Shown here one piece after another: positions 22,274 to 30,125 of a stretch of 64,000 nt of DNA. A program made the translations under genes and the position numbers. The stretch covers positions 1-64,000 of the IMG/VR virus record IMGVR_UViG_3300044815_000115. One strand, written 5' to 3'. The stretch is from a virus. Under the pieces are notes generated by a model. The model was not told the DNA's origin. It saw nothing but the letters and a program-made list of their open reading frames with translations, and did not search any database. Each line of letters opens with the position of its first letter. The first letter of the stretch is position 1.

Positions 22274-22914
22274 GCCGCCACCCGCTTGCTGCCCTTGACG
22301 GTGAGGACAGCCCCGGTGATGGCCCTGGTACTGCCGCGCCGCCCGTACGTGAGGGTGACGAGTCCGCGCCTCTCCAGGGCGATCAGCTGGACGCTGGTGG
22401 CGTCCTTCGAGCGGGGGATGTAGCCGTTGCCGTTCGCGGCCTCGGCGATGATGCGGTCCATTGCGCTGGAGGTGATCGCGGCGCGGGTCTGGCCGGCGAC
22501 CTGGGTGCGGAGGTTGGCCCGCCAGTTCGGGTCGGCGTCGGCCATGATGGCGTCCCGGTCGGCGGCCAGCTGGTTGCGGGCGGCGGTTTCGGCCTTGACG
22601 TAGGCGGCGCCGTCGGTGTTCAGGTCCGCCCGGACCTGCTCGGGGGTGCGGCCGGTAGCGGCGTTGTGCGCCTCTTCGAGGGCCTGCACTTCCCAGACGA
22701 TCTGGTGGATGCGCTTACCCTGCTCGGCGGCCCGGGCGACGTGCAGGTAGTACGCCTTGGCCTGCTCGCGGTCGGCGAAGGTCTTGGTGAGCTCGTCGAT
22801 GCGCTGCACGCCGTCGGAGACGTAGAAGTGGATACCGGTCTCGACGAGGGCGGTGGTGATGAGCAGCGCGCCGTGCGGGTGGGTCACGGGCTGGTCGACA
22901 GTCGCTTTCTGCAC
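22270..22914 (-). CDS. hypothetical protein with C-terminal winged-helix-like end, 214 aa
   Basis: The GTG at 22914 follows GGGAGG and lies about 65 bases downstream of a canonical promoter; the more upstream ATG at 23016 would overlap the -35 and is rejected. The product has a helical centre (AKAYYLHVARAAEQGKRIHQ) and ends with LIALERRGLVTLTYGRRG, which looks like a winged helix. It is the first gene of the leftward cluster. Role unknown. Confidence 0.65.
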   Translation of the reverse strand: MQKATVDQPVTHPHGALLITTALVETGIHFYVSDGVQRIDELTKTFADREQAKAYYLHVARAAEQGKRIHQIVWEVQALEEAHNAATGRTPEQVRADLNTDGAAYVKAETAARNQLAADRDAIMADADPNWRANLRTQVAGQTRAAITSSAMDRIIAEAANGNGYIPRSKDATSVQLIALERRGLVTLTYGRRGSTRAITGAVLTVKGSKRVAA

Positions 22915-22987
22915 TTCGGGGTACCTCCCGATCGGGGCTCCGGTCTGCGTTGGCGCGCTTCCCGATGCCGCGTTTCCTATGCCAACG

Positions 22988-23016
22988 ACACTAGTCCTCT
23001 CGACCTTGCATGTCAA
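22988..23016 (-). promoter_or_regulatory. canonical promoter for leftward cluster
   Basis: On the minus strand TTGACA (23011-23016) is 17 bases from TAGTGT (22988-22993). It drives the cluster beginning at 22914. Confidence 0.7.
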
Positions 23017-23031
23017 GGATCCATGGCATAG

Positions 23032-23068
23032 GATCGTAGGCAGACGATCCGAGGCATTATTGCCTCGG
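23032..23068. promoter_or_regulatory. two adjacent inverted repeats between divergent genes
   Basis: GATCGT-AGGCAG-ACGATC (23032-23049) abuts CCGAGGCA-TTAT-TGCCTCGG (23049-23068). Both are perfect repeats, and they sit between the leftward promoter and the rightward HTH gene at 23095, whose product may bind them. Confidence 0.55.
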
Positions 23069-23094
23069 CCTAGGACAACTCAGATCATGGGGAG

Positions 23095-23358
23095 GTGAGC
23101 AAACTGAACGAGATCATCGATGCGTGGAATGCCATCGACGAAGCCGAGCGTCACTACCGCGAGATTCTGCGGAAATACCTGGCCAGCGGCGATGTCCAGC
23201 AGGTCGACGTGGCCCGCGAACTCGGACGCACCCGAGAGATGATCCGCCGCGACGCCATGACTGAGGAGCAACGCGAGGAGATCCGCAAGGCGGACGCCGA
23301 GCGTAAGCGCCAACTGCGTGGATCCAAGTCAACGGGGGTGGAGACACCCCGAAACTAG
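23095..23358 (+). CDS. HTH protein resembling sigma region 4, 87 aa
   Basis: The product has an HTH with DVQQVDVARELGRTREMIRR flanked by charged helices, similar to region 4 of sigma factors and to phage HTH regulators. The GTG at 23095 follows GGGGAG closely. It is divergent from the leftward cluster and just precedes the replication gene. It likely regulates both. Confidence 0.7.
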   Translation: MSKLNEIIDAWNAIDEAERHYREILRKYLASGDVQQVDVARELGRTREMIRRDAMTEEQREEIRKADAERKRQLRGSKSTGVETPRN

Positions 23359-23360
23359 TC

Positions 23361-23396
23361 GGGGCCGGAGGCGCGCCAACGCCTGAACCCGGCCCC
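23361..23396 (+). terminator. nested hairpin
   Basis: GGGGCCGG and CCGGCCCC pair, with AGGC/GCCT nested inside. It lies just after the HTH gene stop and before the replication gene. Confidence 0.55.
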
Positions 23397-23485
23397 TACG
23401 GAGAGGCACCTCCGCGTGCAGCACTGTAACTACATCCGCGCGTCGTACATCAGTGCGATCTTGCCGGATTCGCGGTGAGCGCCTG

Positions 23486-24574
23486 ATGGGATACAGGCTG
23501 CGCCGAGAGGTACGTGACGCCCTGCCGCCGGGGCTGCTCACCGCCGGCGAACGTCTCCTCGTGCTGGAGTTGGCAGACATCTGCGGCGACGACACCCGTG
23601 AGGGTTGGCCCGGAATTGCCAAACTGGCCACCCTCACCGACATGTCGGGCCGAAGTATCCAGCAGACGCTGAACCGGGTCGGCAAGAAGTGGATCGAGCT
23701 CCGCGTTCCGCTTGGCAGGAACGACGACGGCAAGGTCTATTACGCCCATGCAGGGAGGCGCACCGTGTACCGGTTCCCCGTCCTGAAGCCCTCGGGTGGT
23801 GCGATGGATGAGTGCCCAAGTGGTGCGACAGATGAGCGTCCACCTTCCGAGAGTGGTGCGACAGATCGGTCCGAGTGGTGCGATGGATCGGTAGAAGAGG
23901 TGCGACAGATGAGTGACCCTTCTCCTCAAGGAACCTCTCAAAAATTCAACCACTCATCTCTCTCTGTGGCCGACGTCGAAGCGCCGGGCTCGACTGTGGT
24001 TAACGAGGCAGATCGAGAGAGAGATGAGTCGGCTTCACAAAGAAGCAAAACCCATCAACTGCTCCTCGAAGCGGGTTGCCCCGACGATGACCTCGACGAC
24101 GTAGAAGACGAACTCAAACGCCGCTTCGAAGTCCGCTCCCCCGCCTGGTTCCGCACCGTCCACGGCAACGGCGAACTGGCCGCCCTCGTCGGTGAGGTTC
24201 TTGAAGCCCTCAACGGTACGACCGCAACAGCGCCGTCCCGGAAGGCGTTCATGGAGACCCTCGTGGGTGAACCCGAGTGCGGTCACGGCATCGAGGGCGG
24301 CAACATCGCATGGGACCACGACGGCTGGATGCTCTGCTCCACCTGCCGCCGGCTGGCCGGGTGGACCGAGGTCAACAACCAAGGGCGCACCGACGGACAG
24401 GACCCTCGCCGTAAGCGGTCCGTCAGCGTGTTGCGCGCAGAGCAGGCCCTCGCGGTCGCCGCCGAGCTGGATGCGCTGTACCCGCGTGAGATTCGCTCAC
24501 CGGCCGATCAGCGCGTCGCTGACGGTGCCGTGTTGTACGAGAAGTACCGACGACTCGAAGGAGAACCCGCATGA
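23486..24574 (+). CDS. lambda O-like replication initiator with internal iterons
   Basis: The 362-residue protein has an N-terminal winged-helix region (residues 1-95, including WPGIAKLATLTDMSGRSIQQ), a variable middle (about 100-190), then a Zn-like segment (CGHGIEGG...CSTC) and a C-terminal tail with SVSVLRAEQALAVAAELD. Phage initiators of this layout bind the origin through the N-terminus and recruit helicase through the C-terminus. The variable middle is encoded by five iterons and an AT-rich stretch (23798-23967), so the origin is probably inside the gene, as in lambda O. ATG at 23486 is preferred; GTG starts upstream are possible. No helicase gene follows in this region. Confidence 0.75.
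   Translation: MGYRLRREVRDALPPGLLTAGERLLVLELADICGDDTREGWPGIAKLATLTDMSGRSIQQTLNRVGKKWIELRVPLGRNDDGKVYYAHAGRRTVYRFPVLKPSGGAMDECPSGATDERPPSESGATDRSEWCDGSVEEVRQMSDPSPQGTSQKFNHSSLSVADVEAPGSTVVNEADRERDESASQRSKTHQLLLEAGCPDDDLDDVEDELKRRFEVRSPAWFRTVHGNGELAALVGEVLEALNGTTATAPSRKAFMETLVGEPECGHGIEGGNIAWDHDGWMLCSTCRRLAGWTEVNNQGRTDGQDPRRKRSVSVLRAEQALAVAAELDALYPREIRSPADQRVADGAVLYEKYRRLEGEPA
23798..23915 (+). repeat. five 17-bp iterons
   Basis: Copies start at 23798, 23822, 23855, 23877 and 23899, each close to GGTGCGACAGATGAGTG. Spacings are 24, 33, 22 and 22 bp, near two or three helical turns. This fits cooperative binding of the encoded initiator. Confidence 0.8.
23916..24029. other. candidate DNA-unwinding region with inverted repeat
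   Basis: After the iterons comes an AT-richer run (around CTCAAAAATTCAACC) and a long inverted repeat: CACTCATCTCTCTCT (23951-23965) and AGAGAGAGATGAGTC (24014-24028). The inverted arm also matches the GATGAG of the iterons. This completes an origin-like layout. Confidence 0.55.
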
Positions 24575-24819
24575 CCACCTGGACCCCGCCCGAGACCGTC
24601 CACCTGTTCAGCAACGACTGCGGCAACGTCGTGGACGGGCTGCTGCGCCCAGACAGCCGCGCCGACGCCCTCGCGTTCGTCGGCACCCTCGAAGACGACG
24701 GATTGCTGCGCGTAATCGCCTGCCAGGTCGCCTACGAGCAGCACCGACCCAAACCTGAGGTGGTCGATGGCGACACGTACCGCGCGTTGATCCGTGAATG
24801 GACGGCGGTGACGGCGTGA
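24571..24819 (+). CDS. small hypothetical protein, 82 aa
   Basis: ATG at 24571 overlaps the initiator stop (ATGA). The product is helical with NDCGNVVDGLLRPDSRADAL, and is coupled to the next gene. Position suggests a replication accessory, but nothing specific is visible. Confidence 0.6.
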   Translation: MTTWTPPETVHLFSNDCGNVVDGLLRPDSRADALAFVGTLEDDGLLRVIACQVAYEQHRPKPEVVDGDTYRALIREWTAVTA

Positions 24820-25199
24820 GCAGCCGCGAGTGTGAGAACCATGAAGCCTTCCAGCGCATGGCGCGGGGCGCGATCCTCCGTCGTGCTATGGAGCCCGGCG
24901 GTGTCGACGCCTGGGCACGGATCGACCGGAAGGTCCCGGGTGCCGAGGCGGGGTGGGTGATCGTGCCTCAGGACCACGGCGGCCACTCGCCCGGTGCGAT
25001 GCCCGTCACCGACGACACGGTGATCCGGGCCATTGGGTGGCTGCAGGGCGGCACCACCCTGGAGGACCTGAACTGTGACAGCGAGTTCATCGACCAGGTG
25101 GACGCCGCGCTCGGCCACGGCAGCATCTTCGACTTCGAACCGGCTGTGGCTGCGGGCATTGTGCAGATCGGCCTGTTCGGGTCGATCTGGTATCCGTAA
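24816..25199 (+). CDS. hypothetical protein, 127 aa
   Basis: GTG at 24816 overlaps the previous stop. The product contains RKVPGAEAGWVIVPQDHGG and an acidic second half. Family unknown. Confidence 0.6.
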   Translation: MSSRECENHEAFQRMARGAILRRAMEPGGVDAWARIDRKVPGAEAGWVIVPQDHGGHSPGAMPVTDDTVIRAIGWLQGGTTLEDLNCDSEFIDQVDAALGHGSIFDFEPAVAAGIVQIGLFGSIWYP

Positions 25200-25221
25200 A
25201 CACTTTCCGAAGGAGAACGAC

Positions 25222-25455
25222 ATGACCGACACCACCGCTCCCATGCCCCCAGCCTGGTCCGACCTGATCGAAGCCTTGACCCTGCTCGCCAGGCACTACA
25301 CGGACCCGATCAGCCCGTTCAACTGCGAGCACGACGAGTTGACCGTGCTGGCCGACCCGTCCGCGTTCACCGACGAAGAGCGGGCCCGTCTCGACGATCT
25401 CGGCTTCCACGTGGGCGACGAGTCGTTCTATTCGTTCCGCTTCGGCAGCGCCTGA
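25222..25455 (+). CDS. small acidic protein, 77 aa
   Basis: ATG at 25222 follows AAGGAGAACGAC. Acidic, helical, with SPFNCEHDELTVLADPSAF. Function unknown. Confidence 0.6.
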   Translation: MTDTTAPMPPAWSDLIEALTLLARHYTDPISPFNCEHDELTVLADPSAFTDEERARLDDLGFHVGDESFYSFRFGSA

Positions 25456-25470
25456 CCCCGAGGACAGGTC

Positions 25471-25752
25471 ATGACTACCACCGACGACCTCGACTACTTC
25501 ACAACCCCTGGCCATGACCGCGACATCGCCTACGCGATCTATGCCCAGTCCCGGAACCGCAAATGCTCCCCGATCAACGACGTCCAAATCCGGCACCTGC
25601 TGCGGATCGGCTACATGGCAGGCCGGGCTGTCACCGCCGCAGACGACGCGTTCGAGCGCACCGACGCGAGGATGGGTCGCTGGGTGATGCTCTATGTCGG
25701 TGCGGCGGCGGGTGCCGCGTTCACCGGCCTGGTGACCTGGATCTTCGGCTGA
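25471..25752 (+). CDS. tail-anchored small membrane protein, 93 aa
   Basis: ATG at 25471 follows GAGGACAGGTC. A soluble helical region precedes one C-terminal membrane helix at about 71-93 (WVMLYVGAAAGAAFTGLVTW). Likely membrane-bound with the N-terminus in the cytosol. Function unknown. Confidence 0.65.
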   Translation: MTTTDDLDYFTTPGHDRDIAYAIYAQSRNRKCSPINDVQIRHLLRIGYMAGRAVTAADDAFERTDARMGRWVMLYVGAAAGAAFTGLVTWIFG

Positions 25753-25767
25753 CCTGAAGGGAACGAC

Positions 25768-25929
25768 ATGACCGCCACGACCGACTCCGAGCCGTTCACC
25801 TGCCCCGACTGCGACTTCACCGCCCCGCTCGCCGGTGGTCTGATCAGCTTCCATGAGCCGGACTGCCCGAACGTCTGCGAGGACGACGGGGAGCCGGACG
25901 AGGACGACTTCGACCCCGACACGTACTGA
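25768..25929 (+). CDS. small zinc-finger-like protein, 53 aa
   Basis: ATG at 25768 follows GAAGGGAACGAC. The product has CPDC then HEPDCPNVC and a very acidic tail (EDDGEPDEDDFDPD). Function unknown; the tail suggests a protein-binding role. Confidence 0.6.
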   Translation: MTATTDSEPFTCPDCDFTAPLAGGLISFHEPDCPNVCEDDGEPDEDDFDPDTY

Positions 25930-25940
25930 GGAGAACCCCC

Positions 25941-26294
25941 TTGACCACCACCCGTAACCCCGGCCTGCCGATCTGCCAGCACATTGCCCTCGGCACCCAA
26001 CTCCAGCAGGTCCGCGCACAGCTGATGGACGCGCTCACCGCCGTCCAGGCCGGCTACCCGAAGACTTCCAAGGCGGTGCGGCAGGCGCAGAAAGCCCTCC
26101 GCGAGCTCGACGGGCTGCGCAGCGAGCTCGACAGCGTGTCGGCGGGAGAGAACCCCGGAGACGGCGACTGGTCGACGACCGCGTATTACGGGGCGGATCG
26201 TGAGGCGTGGGAGCGGGAGACCCTGCCAGTTCTGCGCCGGCATCAGGCGAGCAACCCGGCATGTTGCACCGGCAAGGCGGAGGCGCCCCGATGA
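25941..26294 (+). CDS. hypothetical protein, 117 aa
   Basis: The start is TTG at 25941 after GAGGAGAACCCCC. The helical product includes ALGTQLQQVRAQLMDALTAV and ends with a CC pair. Coupled to the next gene by ATGA. Confidence 0.55.
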   Translation: MTTTRNPGLPICQHIALGTQLQQVRAQLMDALTAVQAGYPKTSKAVRQAQKALRELDGLRSELDSVSAGENPGDGDWSTTAYYGADREAWERETLPVLRRHQASNPACCTGKAEAPR

Positions 26295-26671
26295 CCACCG
26301 GCAAACCGTCGATGCGCGCCGAACTAGTCGCGATGCTGGAGTTGTCCGACCTGCTCGACGACTGGGCCATCCCCGACACCGAAAGCCGAGGAGATTCGAT
26401 AACCGAGACAGGAGATCCGATGACCGGCGCTATCCATCATCGAACCGCCCGCAAGGTCGCGCCGGGCGTCTGGGACGTCGCCCGCCCACTGCGGGACACG
26501 TCGCCGTGGCGCCGATGGAAGCAGGAACGTGCCTGCCGGAAGTCCACGGGCCACTGCTGGCATCCGGAAGCGCTCATCGACTGGTTCTGCTGCCTTTGCG
26601 CCGCCGAGACCGACGGCATGCCCCCGCAGGACTGTGTCCACTGCCGCGCGGCCGGGTCGGTGTCCTCGTGA
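26291..26671 (+). CDS. hypothetical protein with CxxC/His end, 126 aa
   Basis: ATG at 26291 overlaps the previous stop. The C-terminal half has ACRKSTGHCWHPEALIDW and CCLC...CVHC, likely zinc sites. A second start with AGGAGATCC before ATG at 26420 could give a shorter form. It may be a fusion of two small genes. Confidence 0.6.
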   Translation: MTTGKPSMRAELVAMLELSDLLDDWAIPDTESRGDSITETGDPMTGAIHHRTARKVAPGVWDVARPLRDTSPWRRWKQERACRKSTGHCWHPEALIDWFCCLCAAETDGMPPQDCVHCRAAGSVSS

Positions 26672-26901
26672 AGTCCTGGCTCGCCCACCACCTGCGCCGG
26701 ATCGCCGACCGGATCGATGACGCGGGCGCCCCGAGGCGCACCAACCTGTCGTTCACGTTCGAGAACAAGCGCGGCATCGTGGTCCGGGAGAACGGTCCCG
26801 GCTGCCCGCTCTGGTACTACGGGGAGGCCGACTACCGGTGTCGACTGGGTGGACGCGATAGCCCGGTTCGGCCGATGACCATCACAGAGGAGATCCACTG
26901 A
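26668..26901 (+). CDS. small basic protein, 77 aa
   Basis: GTG at 26668 overlaps the previous stop. The product starts VKSWLAHHLRRIADRIDDAG and has a beta-rich centre. Coupled to the next gene. Function unknown. Confidence 0.55.
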   Translation: MKSWLAHHLRRIADRIDDAGAPRRTNLSFTFENKRGIVVRENGPGCPLWYYGEADYRCRLGGRDSPVRPMTITEEIH

Positions 26902-27125
26902 TGAGCGCTGACTTTTCGAAGGTCGCCCAGCACCTCGCCGACAACCTCGTGGAACACGCCAAGCGGGACGGGCTGAGCCCGGTCATGACTGCGGTGTTCC
27001 TGTCCCGTGGTGGTCATGCTCCGGGGACGGTGTGCCCGTCTGAGCCGACACGGGAGCCGATCCATGCGATGGGCTGCGACCTGATGGTCGACGGCGAGTG
27101 CTGCACCTGCGGGGCGACCCGATGA
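26901..27125 (+). CDS. small protein with terminal Cys cluster, 74 aa
   Basis: ATG at 26901 overlaps the previous stop. The C-terminus has MGCDLMVDGECCTCGAT, a possible metal site. Coupled by ATGA to the next gene. Confidence 0.6.
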   Translation: MSADFSKVAQHLADNLVEHAKRDGLSPVMTAVFLSRGGHAPGTVCPSEPTREPIHAMGCDLMVDGECCTCGATR

Positions 27126-27316
27126 CCAGCCCCGAACCGATCACGGAGCACGCGATCCTGATGTCCGGTGGTTCGATGCAGGCCCGGCCGAACGGAGGCC
27201 ACATCGAACGCGTCTACCCTCTCGCCCAGTGGGTTCCGGACAACCAGCGTTTCGGCGGGAAGGTGTACCGGCGGACGGTGATCGTCGTCGAGGACTGGTG
27301 GGAGGTGGAGCGGTGA
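27122..27316 (+). CDS. small hypothetical protein, 64 aa
   Basis: ATG at 27122 overlaps the previous stop. Beta-rich product with GGHIERVYPLAQWVPDNQ. Function unknown. Confidence 0.55.
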   Translation: MTSPEPITEHAILMSGGSMQARPNGGHIERVYPLAQWVPDNQRFGGKVYRRTVIVVEDWWEVER

Positions 27317-27726
27317 TCGCGTGGAACCGTTTCGACCACACGGCGCCGACCGTAACCGGCCCGGCCGACACCACCGGCGAGTCGCCCTACTGGGTGGTGG
27401 AGGACCGCCGCCCCGCCCGGTCGACGATCGCCTACTTCACCGACTCGGGGTGGATGCTGGCGGACGGCTCCGACGATGCCAGCATCTCGTGGTGGGCTGA
27501 GATCGAATACCCGGCACCGCCTGCCGAGGAGAACGCCGGCTACCGCAGAACCCCGACGGACGACGCGAGGGGGGCAGCCGCTGACGTGGCCGGAGCGGTC
27601 GCGAACCTCATCCGGGCCACCGACCCCACCGATCCGCGCTACGACGCGTTCAGGGAGGCGTACGGCCTGGCGCTGGAGGCTGCCGGGCTCGTGCCGGAGG
27701 AGACGCGGCCGAGGATGAGAGGCTGA
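27313..27726 (+). CDS. hypothetical protein, 137 aa
   Basis: GTG at 27313 overlaps the previous stop. The N-terminal half is beta-rich and the C-terminal half helical (LIRATDPTDPRYDAFREAYG). Family unknown. Confidence 0.6.
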   Translation: MIAWNRFDHTAPTVTGPADTTGESPYWVVEDRRPARSTIAYFTDSGWMLADGSDDASISWWAEIEYPAPPAEENAGYRRTPTDDARGAAADVAGAVANLIRATDPTDPRYDAFREAYGLALEAAGLVPEETRPRMRG

Positions 27727-27730
27727 GCGC

Positions 27731-27808
27731 ATGAGGTTCATCGCAGCTGCGTGGGATGACATCGTCCGTGGCCTCTGGGCCGGCGTGGATTGGCTGATGT
27801 ACGGATGA
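27731..27808 (+). CDS. 25-residue amphipathic peptide
   Basis: ATG at 27731 lies four bases after the previous stop and the frame ends in an ATGA overlap. The product (MRFIAAAWDDIVRGLWAGV and six more) is amphipathic and Trp-rich, and might associate with membrane. Confidence 0.4.
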   Translation: MRFIAAAWDDIVRGLWAGVDWLMYG

Positions 27809-28143
27809 CCGGCATGGACGAGTTGCGCAACGCTGGCGTCACCGGAGCCGAGTTCGCCGCGACGGTCAAGCGCAATGCCCAGGCTCTCGCCGAGCTGTGG
27901 AACTTCGCTGGGGCAGCAACCGGGCGCACCGAACCGCCGATGATCACCCACAAGGGCGGCATCCCGTGGCATGAGGCCCCAATGCCACGCCGCTGGCACC
28001 GCTGCTGGGCGCAGACCGAGGGCAGTGTGGACGGGGCCGTCTGGACGGCCCGCTGCGCCTGTGGGGCCACCCGGCGCTTCCCCAGTCTGCTCACCTCCTC
28101 GGGCCCGTGGATCGAGCGCAACTCCCGGCGGCGAGCGAAGTGA
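27805..28143 (+). CDS. hypothetical protein, 112 aa
   Basis: ATG at 27805 overlaps the previous stop. The helical start MTGMDELRNAGVTGAEFAAT precedes a Trp/Cys-rich end (RRWHRCWAQ, ARCACGATRRF), a zinc-like site. Coupled to the DUF6221 gene. Confidence 0.6.
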   Translation: MTGMDELRNAGVTGAEFAATVKRNAQALAELWNFAGAATGRTEPPMITHKGGIPWHEAPMPRRWHRCWAQTEGSVDGAVWTARCACGATRRFPSLLTSSGPWIERNSRRRAK

Positions 28144-28637
28144 CCGGCATGGACGATCTGGTGACCTGGCTGCGCGCCCGGCTGGACGCACGCGAGCGGG
28201 AGCTGGACGAGGACGCGCGGGTGGCGAGTGCTGCCCTGCTGTCTCCAAGCGCGTCCCTCGCGGCCCAGCTCGGCATGAGCCTGTGGGAGCCGCGCGACAT
28301 CGGCGGCCCGGAGATGCCCTCGGTCTGCGAAGGCACGGCCATCGTGGCCAGTAAGCTGGCCGACGAACACGCCGCGCACATCGCCCGCTGGGATCCGGCC
28401 CACGTGCTGCGCAAGGTCGCCACCGAGCGGGCCGAGGTGGATGCCCAGCGGCGGATCCTGGAGCGGCCCGGCCCGGTCTGCGATTGCTCCGAGTCGGATC
28501 CCCCGATGGATCCAGAGACCAGGTGGACAACGCCGCTGCCACATCACTTCGACTGCGCCAGCTACGAGACGGCGAAGCTGCTCGCCCTGCCGTGCGCCGA
28601 CCGGGCTGGCTACCGCGAGGATTGGCGACCGGAGTGA
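28140..28637 (+). CDS. DUF6221-family protein
   Basis: GTG at 28140 overlaps the previous stop. The 165-residue product follows the DUF6221 pattern: VTGMDDLVTWLRARLDARER, a central DPAHVLRKVATERAEVDAQR, and a C-terminal ALPCADRAGYREDW. These actinomycete proteins are frequent in mobile elements and have no known function. Confidence 0.75.
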   Translation: MTGMDDLVTWLRARLDARERELDEDARVASAALLSPSASLAAQLGMSLWEPRDIGGPEMPSVCEGTAIVASKLADEHAAHIARWDPAHVLRKVATERAEVDAQRRILERPGPVCDCSESDPPMDPETRWTTPLPHHFDCASYETAKLLALPCADRAGYREDWRPE

Positions 28638-28888
28638 TCAATCCCGAGGACTTCGAACCGGAACTGGACGACCTGCCCCGCTCGCAGCTGCGGGAGGGCT
28701 CGCTCGGGGACATGCCGGGCGACGTCGCTGACGTCCTGGACGACTGGCTGCACGAGCAGCACGGGGTCACATCCAGCCACCACGGGGTCGGCTCGTTCCT
28801 GGAAGGGTTGGCCGACGCCGGATACCGGGTCACGAAGATCGACCCTGGACCGTCGTTCGAGGAGCTGCTACCGGCGCCGACCGAATGA
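28634..28888 (+). CDS. small acidic protein, 84 aa
   Basis: GTG at 28634 overlaps the previous stop. The acidic product is helical with GDVADVLDDWLHEQHGV. Coupled to the lipoprotein gene. Function unknown. Confidence 0.55.
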   Translation: MINPEDFEPELDDLPRSQLREGSLGDMPGDVADVLDDWLHEQHGVTSSHHGVGSFLEGLADAGYRVTKIDPGPSFEELLPAPTE

Positions 28889-29295
28889 GCGATGTGCCCG
28901 ATCAGTCGCACCGGGACAATGGCCTGATGTCCCTCCACCGTGTCGCCCTCGTCGCTGTCGCCCTTGTGATGCTGGCCGGCTGTTCCAAGCCGAACCGGGC
29001 CGCCGACTTCGAGGAGCCCGCCGTGCAGCCTGTCGTCACGGCGTCGCAGGTGGACCTTCCGTCTGCGGTCCCGTCAGTCGCGCCGACGACTGCCCCGACC
29101 GCGGCGACACCCAAGCCGAAGCCGAAGGCGACGACGAAGCCCGCCCCGAAGGCGACGACGGACGAGCCCGAGGTGGCCTACTACGCGAACTGCTCGGAGG
29201 TGCGGGCTGCGGGTGCCGACCCGATCCGTGTCGGCGATCCGGGTTATTCCCGCAAGCTGGACCGTGACGGTGACGGCGTGGCCTGCGAGTCCTGA
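28885..29295 (+). CDS. lipoprotein with Excalibur calcium-binding domain
   Basis: The 136-residue product has a hydrophobic signal with lipobox VMLAGC (Cys33), a Pro/Thr/Lys-rich linker, and an Excalibur-type end (YYANCSEVRAAGADPIRVG then RDGDGVACES) that binds calcium through the DxDxDG-like loop. It would be anchored outside the membrane. ATG 28885 overlaps the previous stop; a shorter start at 28927 would give a more normal signal peptide. It looks like cargo with surface function. Confidence 0.75.
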   Translation: MSDVPDQSHRDNGLMSLHRVALVAVALVMLAGCSKPNRAADFEEPAVQPVVTASQVDLPSAVPSVAPTTAPTAATPKPKPKATTKPAPKATTDEPEVAYYANCSEVRAAGADPIRVGDPGYSRKLDRDGDGVACES

Positions 29296-29375
29296 CCCTT
29301 CGCCCGATGTATCGCCGCTGATGGTTTGCGAGTCGCACCTAGACTTCATCACCCGACCCCGCGAATGGATGGCCC

Positions 29376-30005
29376 ATGCCCGAGTCTCGAAGAATGTGGC
29401 GGTGGCTCACCGTCGGCGCTGTCCTCGCCACCACCACGGCCGTCGCCGTCGGTGTCGCGTCCGCAGCGACCACTCAGGCCACTCCGTCGGTGCGCTTCAC
29501 GAAGATCTACTACAACTCGCCGGGTACCGACACCCGGTCTAACGCCAGCCTCAACGGCGAGTGGGTGCGCCTCACGAACATGACCGCGAAGGCGATCGCG
29601 TTGAAGGGCTGGAAGGTCCGTGACGTTGCCGGGCACACCTACACGTTCGGCAGCTACACGCTCCCGGCTCGTGCGAATGTGTATGTCCACACCGGTAAGG
29701 GCACGAACGGCAGGCCGGACAGTCAGCACCGGTATTGGCAGTCGGGCAACTACATCTGGAACAACACCGGGGACGCGGCCACGTTGCGTGACAGCAAGGG
29801 TGCCGTGGTCCATTCGTGCAAGTGGGGCAAGACGGGTTCGGTGACCTATTGCGGGTCGACCCCGACGAGCACCCCGACGTCGAAGCCGACGACCAGGCCG
29901 ACGATGACCACTCCGCCGACGACGAAACCGACGACTGTCCCACCGTCGTCTACACCACCGACCGGCGCTACACCACCTTCGTCTACACCGCCACCGATCG
30001 GCTAG
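29376..30005 (+). CDS. secreted protein with lamin tail domain (LTD)
   Basis: The 209-residue product has a signal peptide (about 1-31, ending ASAATTQ), an LTD at about 38-155 (FTKIYYNSPGTD, GEWVRLTNMTAKAIALKGW, SGNYIWNNTGD), and a Pro/Thr-rich tail (158-209) that may be cell-wall spanning. LTDs bind extracellular partners or help assembly in bacteria. It follows the Excalibur lipoprotein, and the two form a surface pair on a mobile element. The tail has no LPXTG motif. Confidence 0.75.
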   Translation: MPESRRMWRWLTVGAVLATTTAVAVGVASAATTQATPSVRFTKIYYNSPGTDTRSNASLNGEWVRLTNMTAKAIALKGWKVRDVAGHTYTFGSYTLPARANVYVHTGKGTNGRPDSQHRYWQSGNYIWNNTGDAATLRDSKGAVVHSCKWGKTGSVTYCGSTPTSTPTSKPTTRPTMTTPPTTKPTTVPPSSTPPTGATPPSSTPPPIG

Positions 30006-30029
30006 TCGGTCTTCCCGGCGGCGTCGTGG

Positions 30030-30125
30030 CTACGGCTGCGGCGCCGCTTTCTTGTCGCCGGGCGGCTCGTAGTCCTTCCGACGGGGCATCTTCGCACCGG
30101 GTCGCTTGAGGAACGCAGCGATCAT
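30030..30125 (-). CDS. 31-residue basic peptide
   Basis: ATG at 30125 overlaps the stop of the leftward excisionase-like gene. The product MIAAFLKRPGAKMPRRKDYE and eleven more residues is basic. Supported by coupling only. Confidence 0.4.
   Translation of the reverse strand: MIAAFLKRPGAKMPRRKDYEPPGDKKAAPQP

Noticed and set aside
22915-23016. Longer start of the 22270 gene at ATG 23016
   Set aside because: The ATG lies in the -35 of a canonical promoter (TTGACA-17-TAGTGT), so it cannot be transcribed from it. GTG at 22914 has GGGAGG.
27214-28938. 574-residue leftward frame
   Set aside because: It is antisense to at least six coupled rightward genes (27122-28888) and its sequence is low-complexity, rich in Arg/Ser/Pro as expected from a GC-rich shadow.
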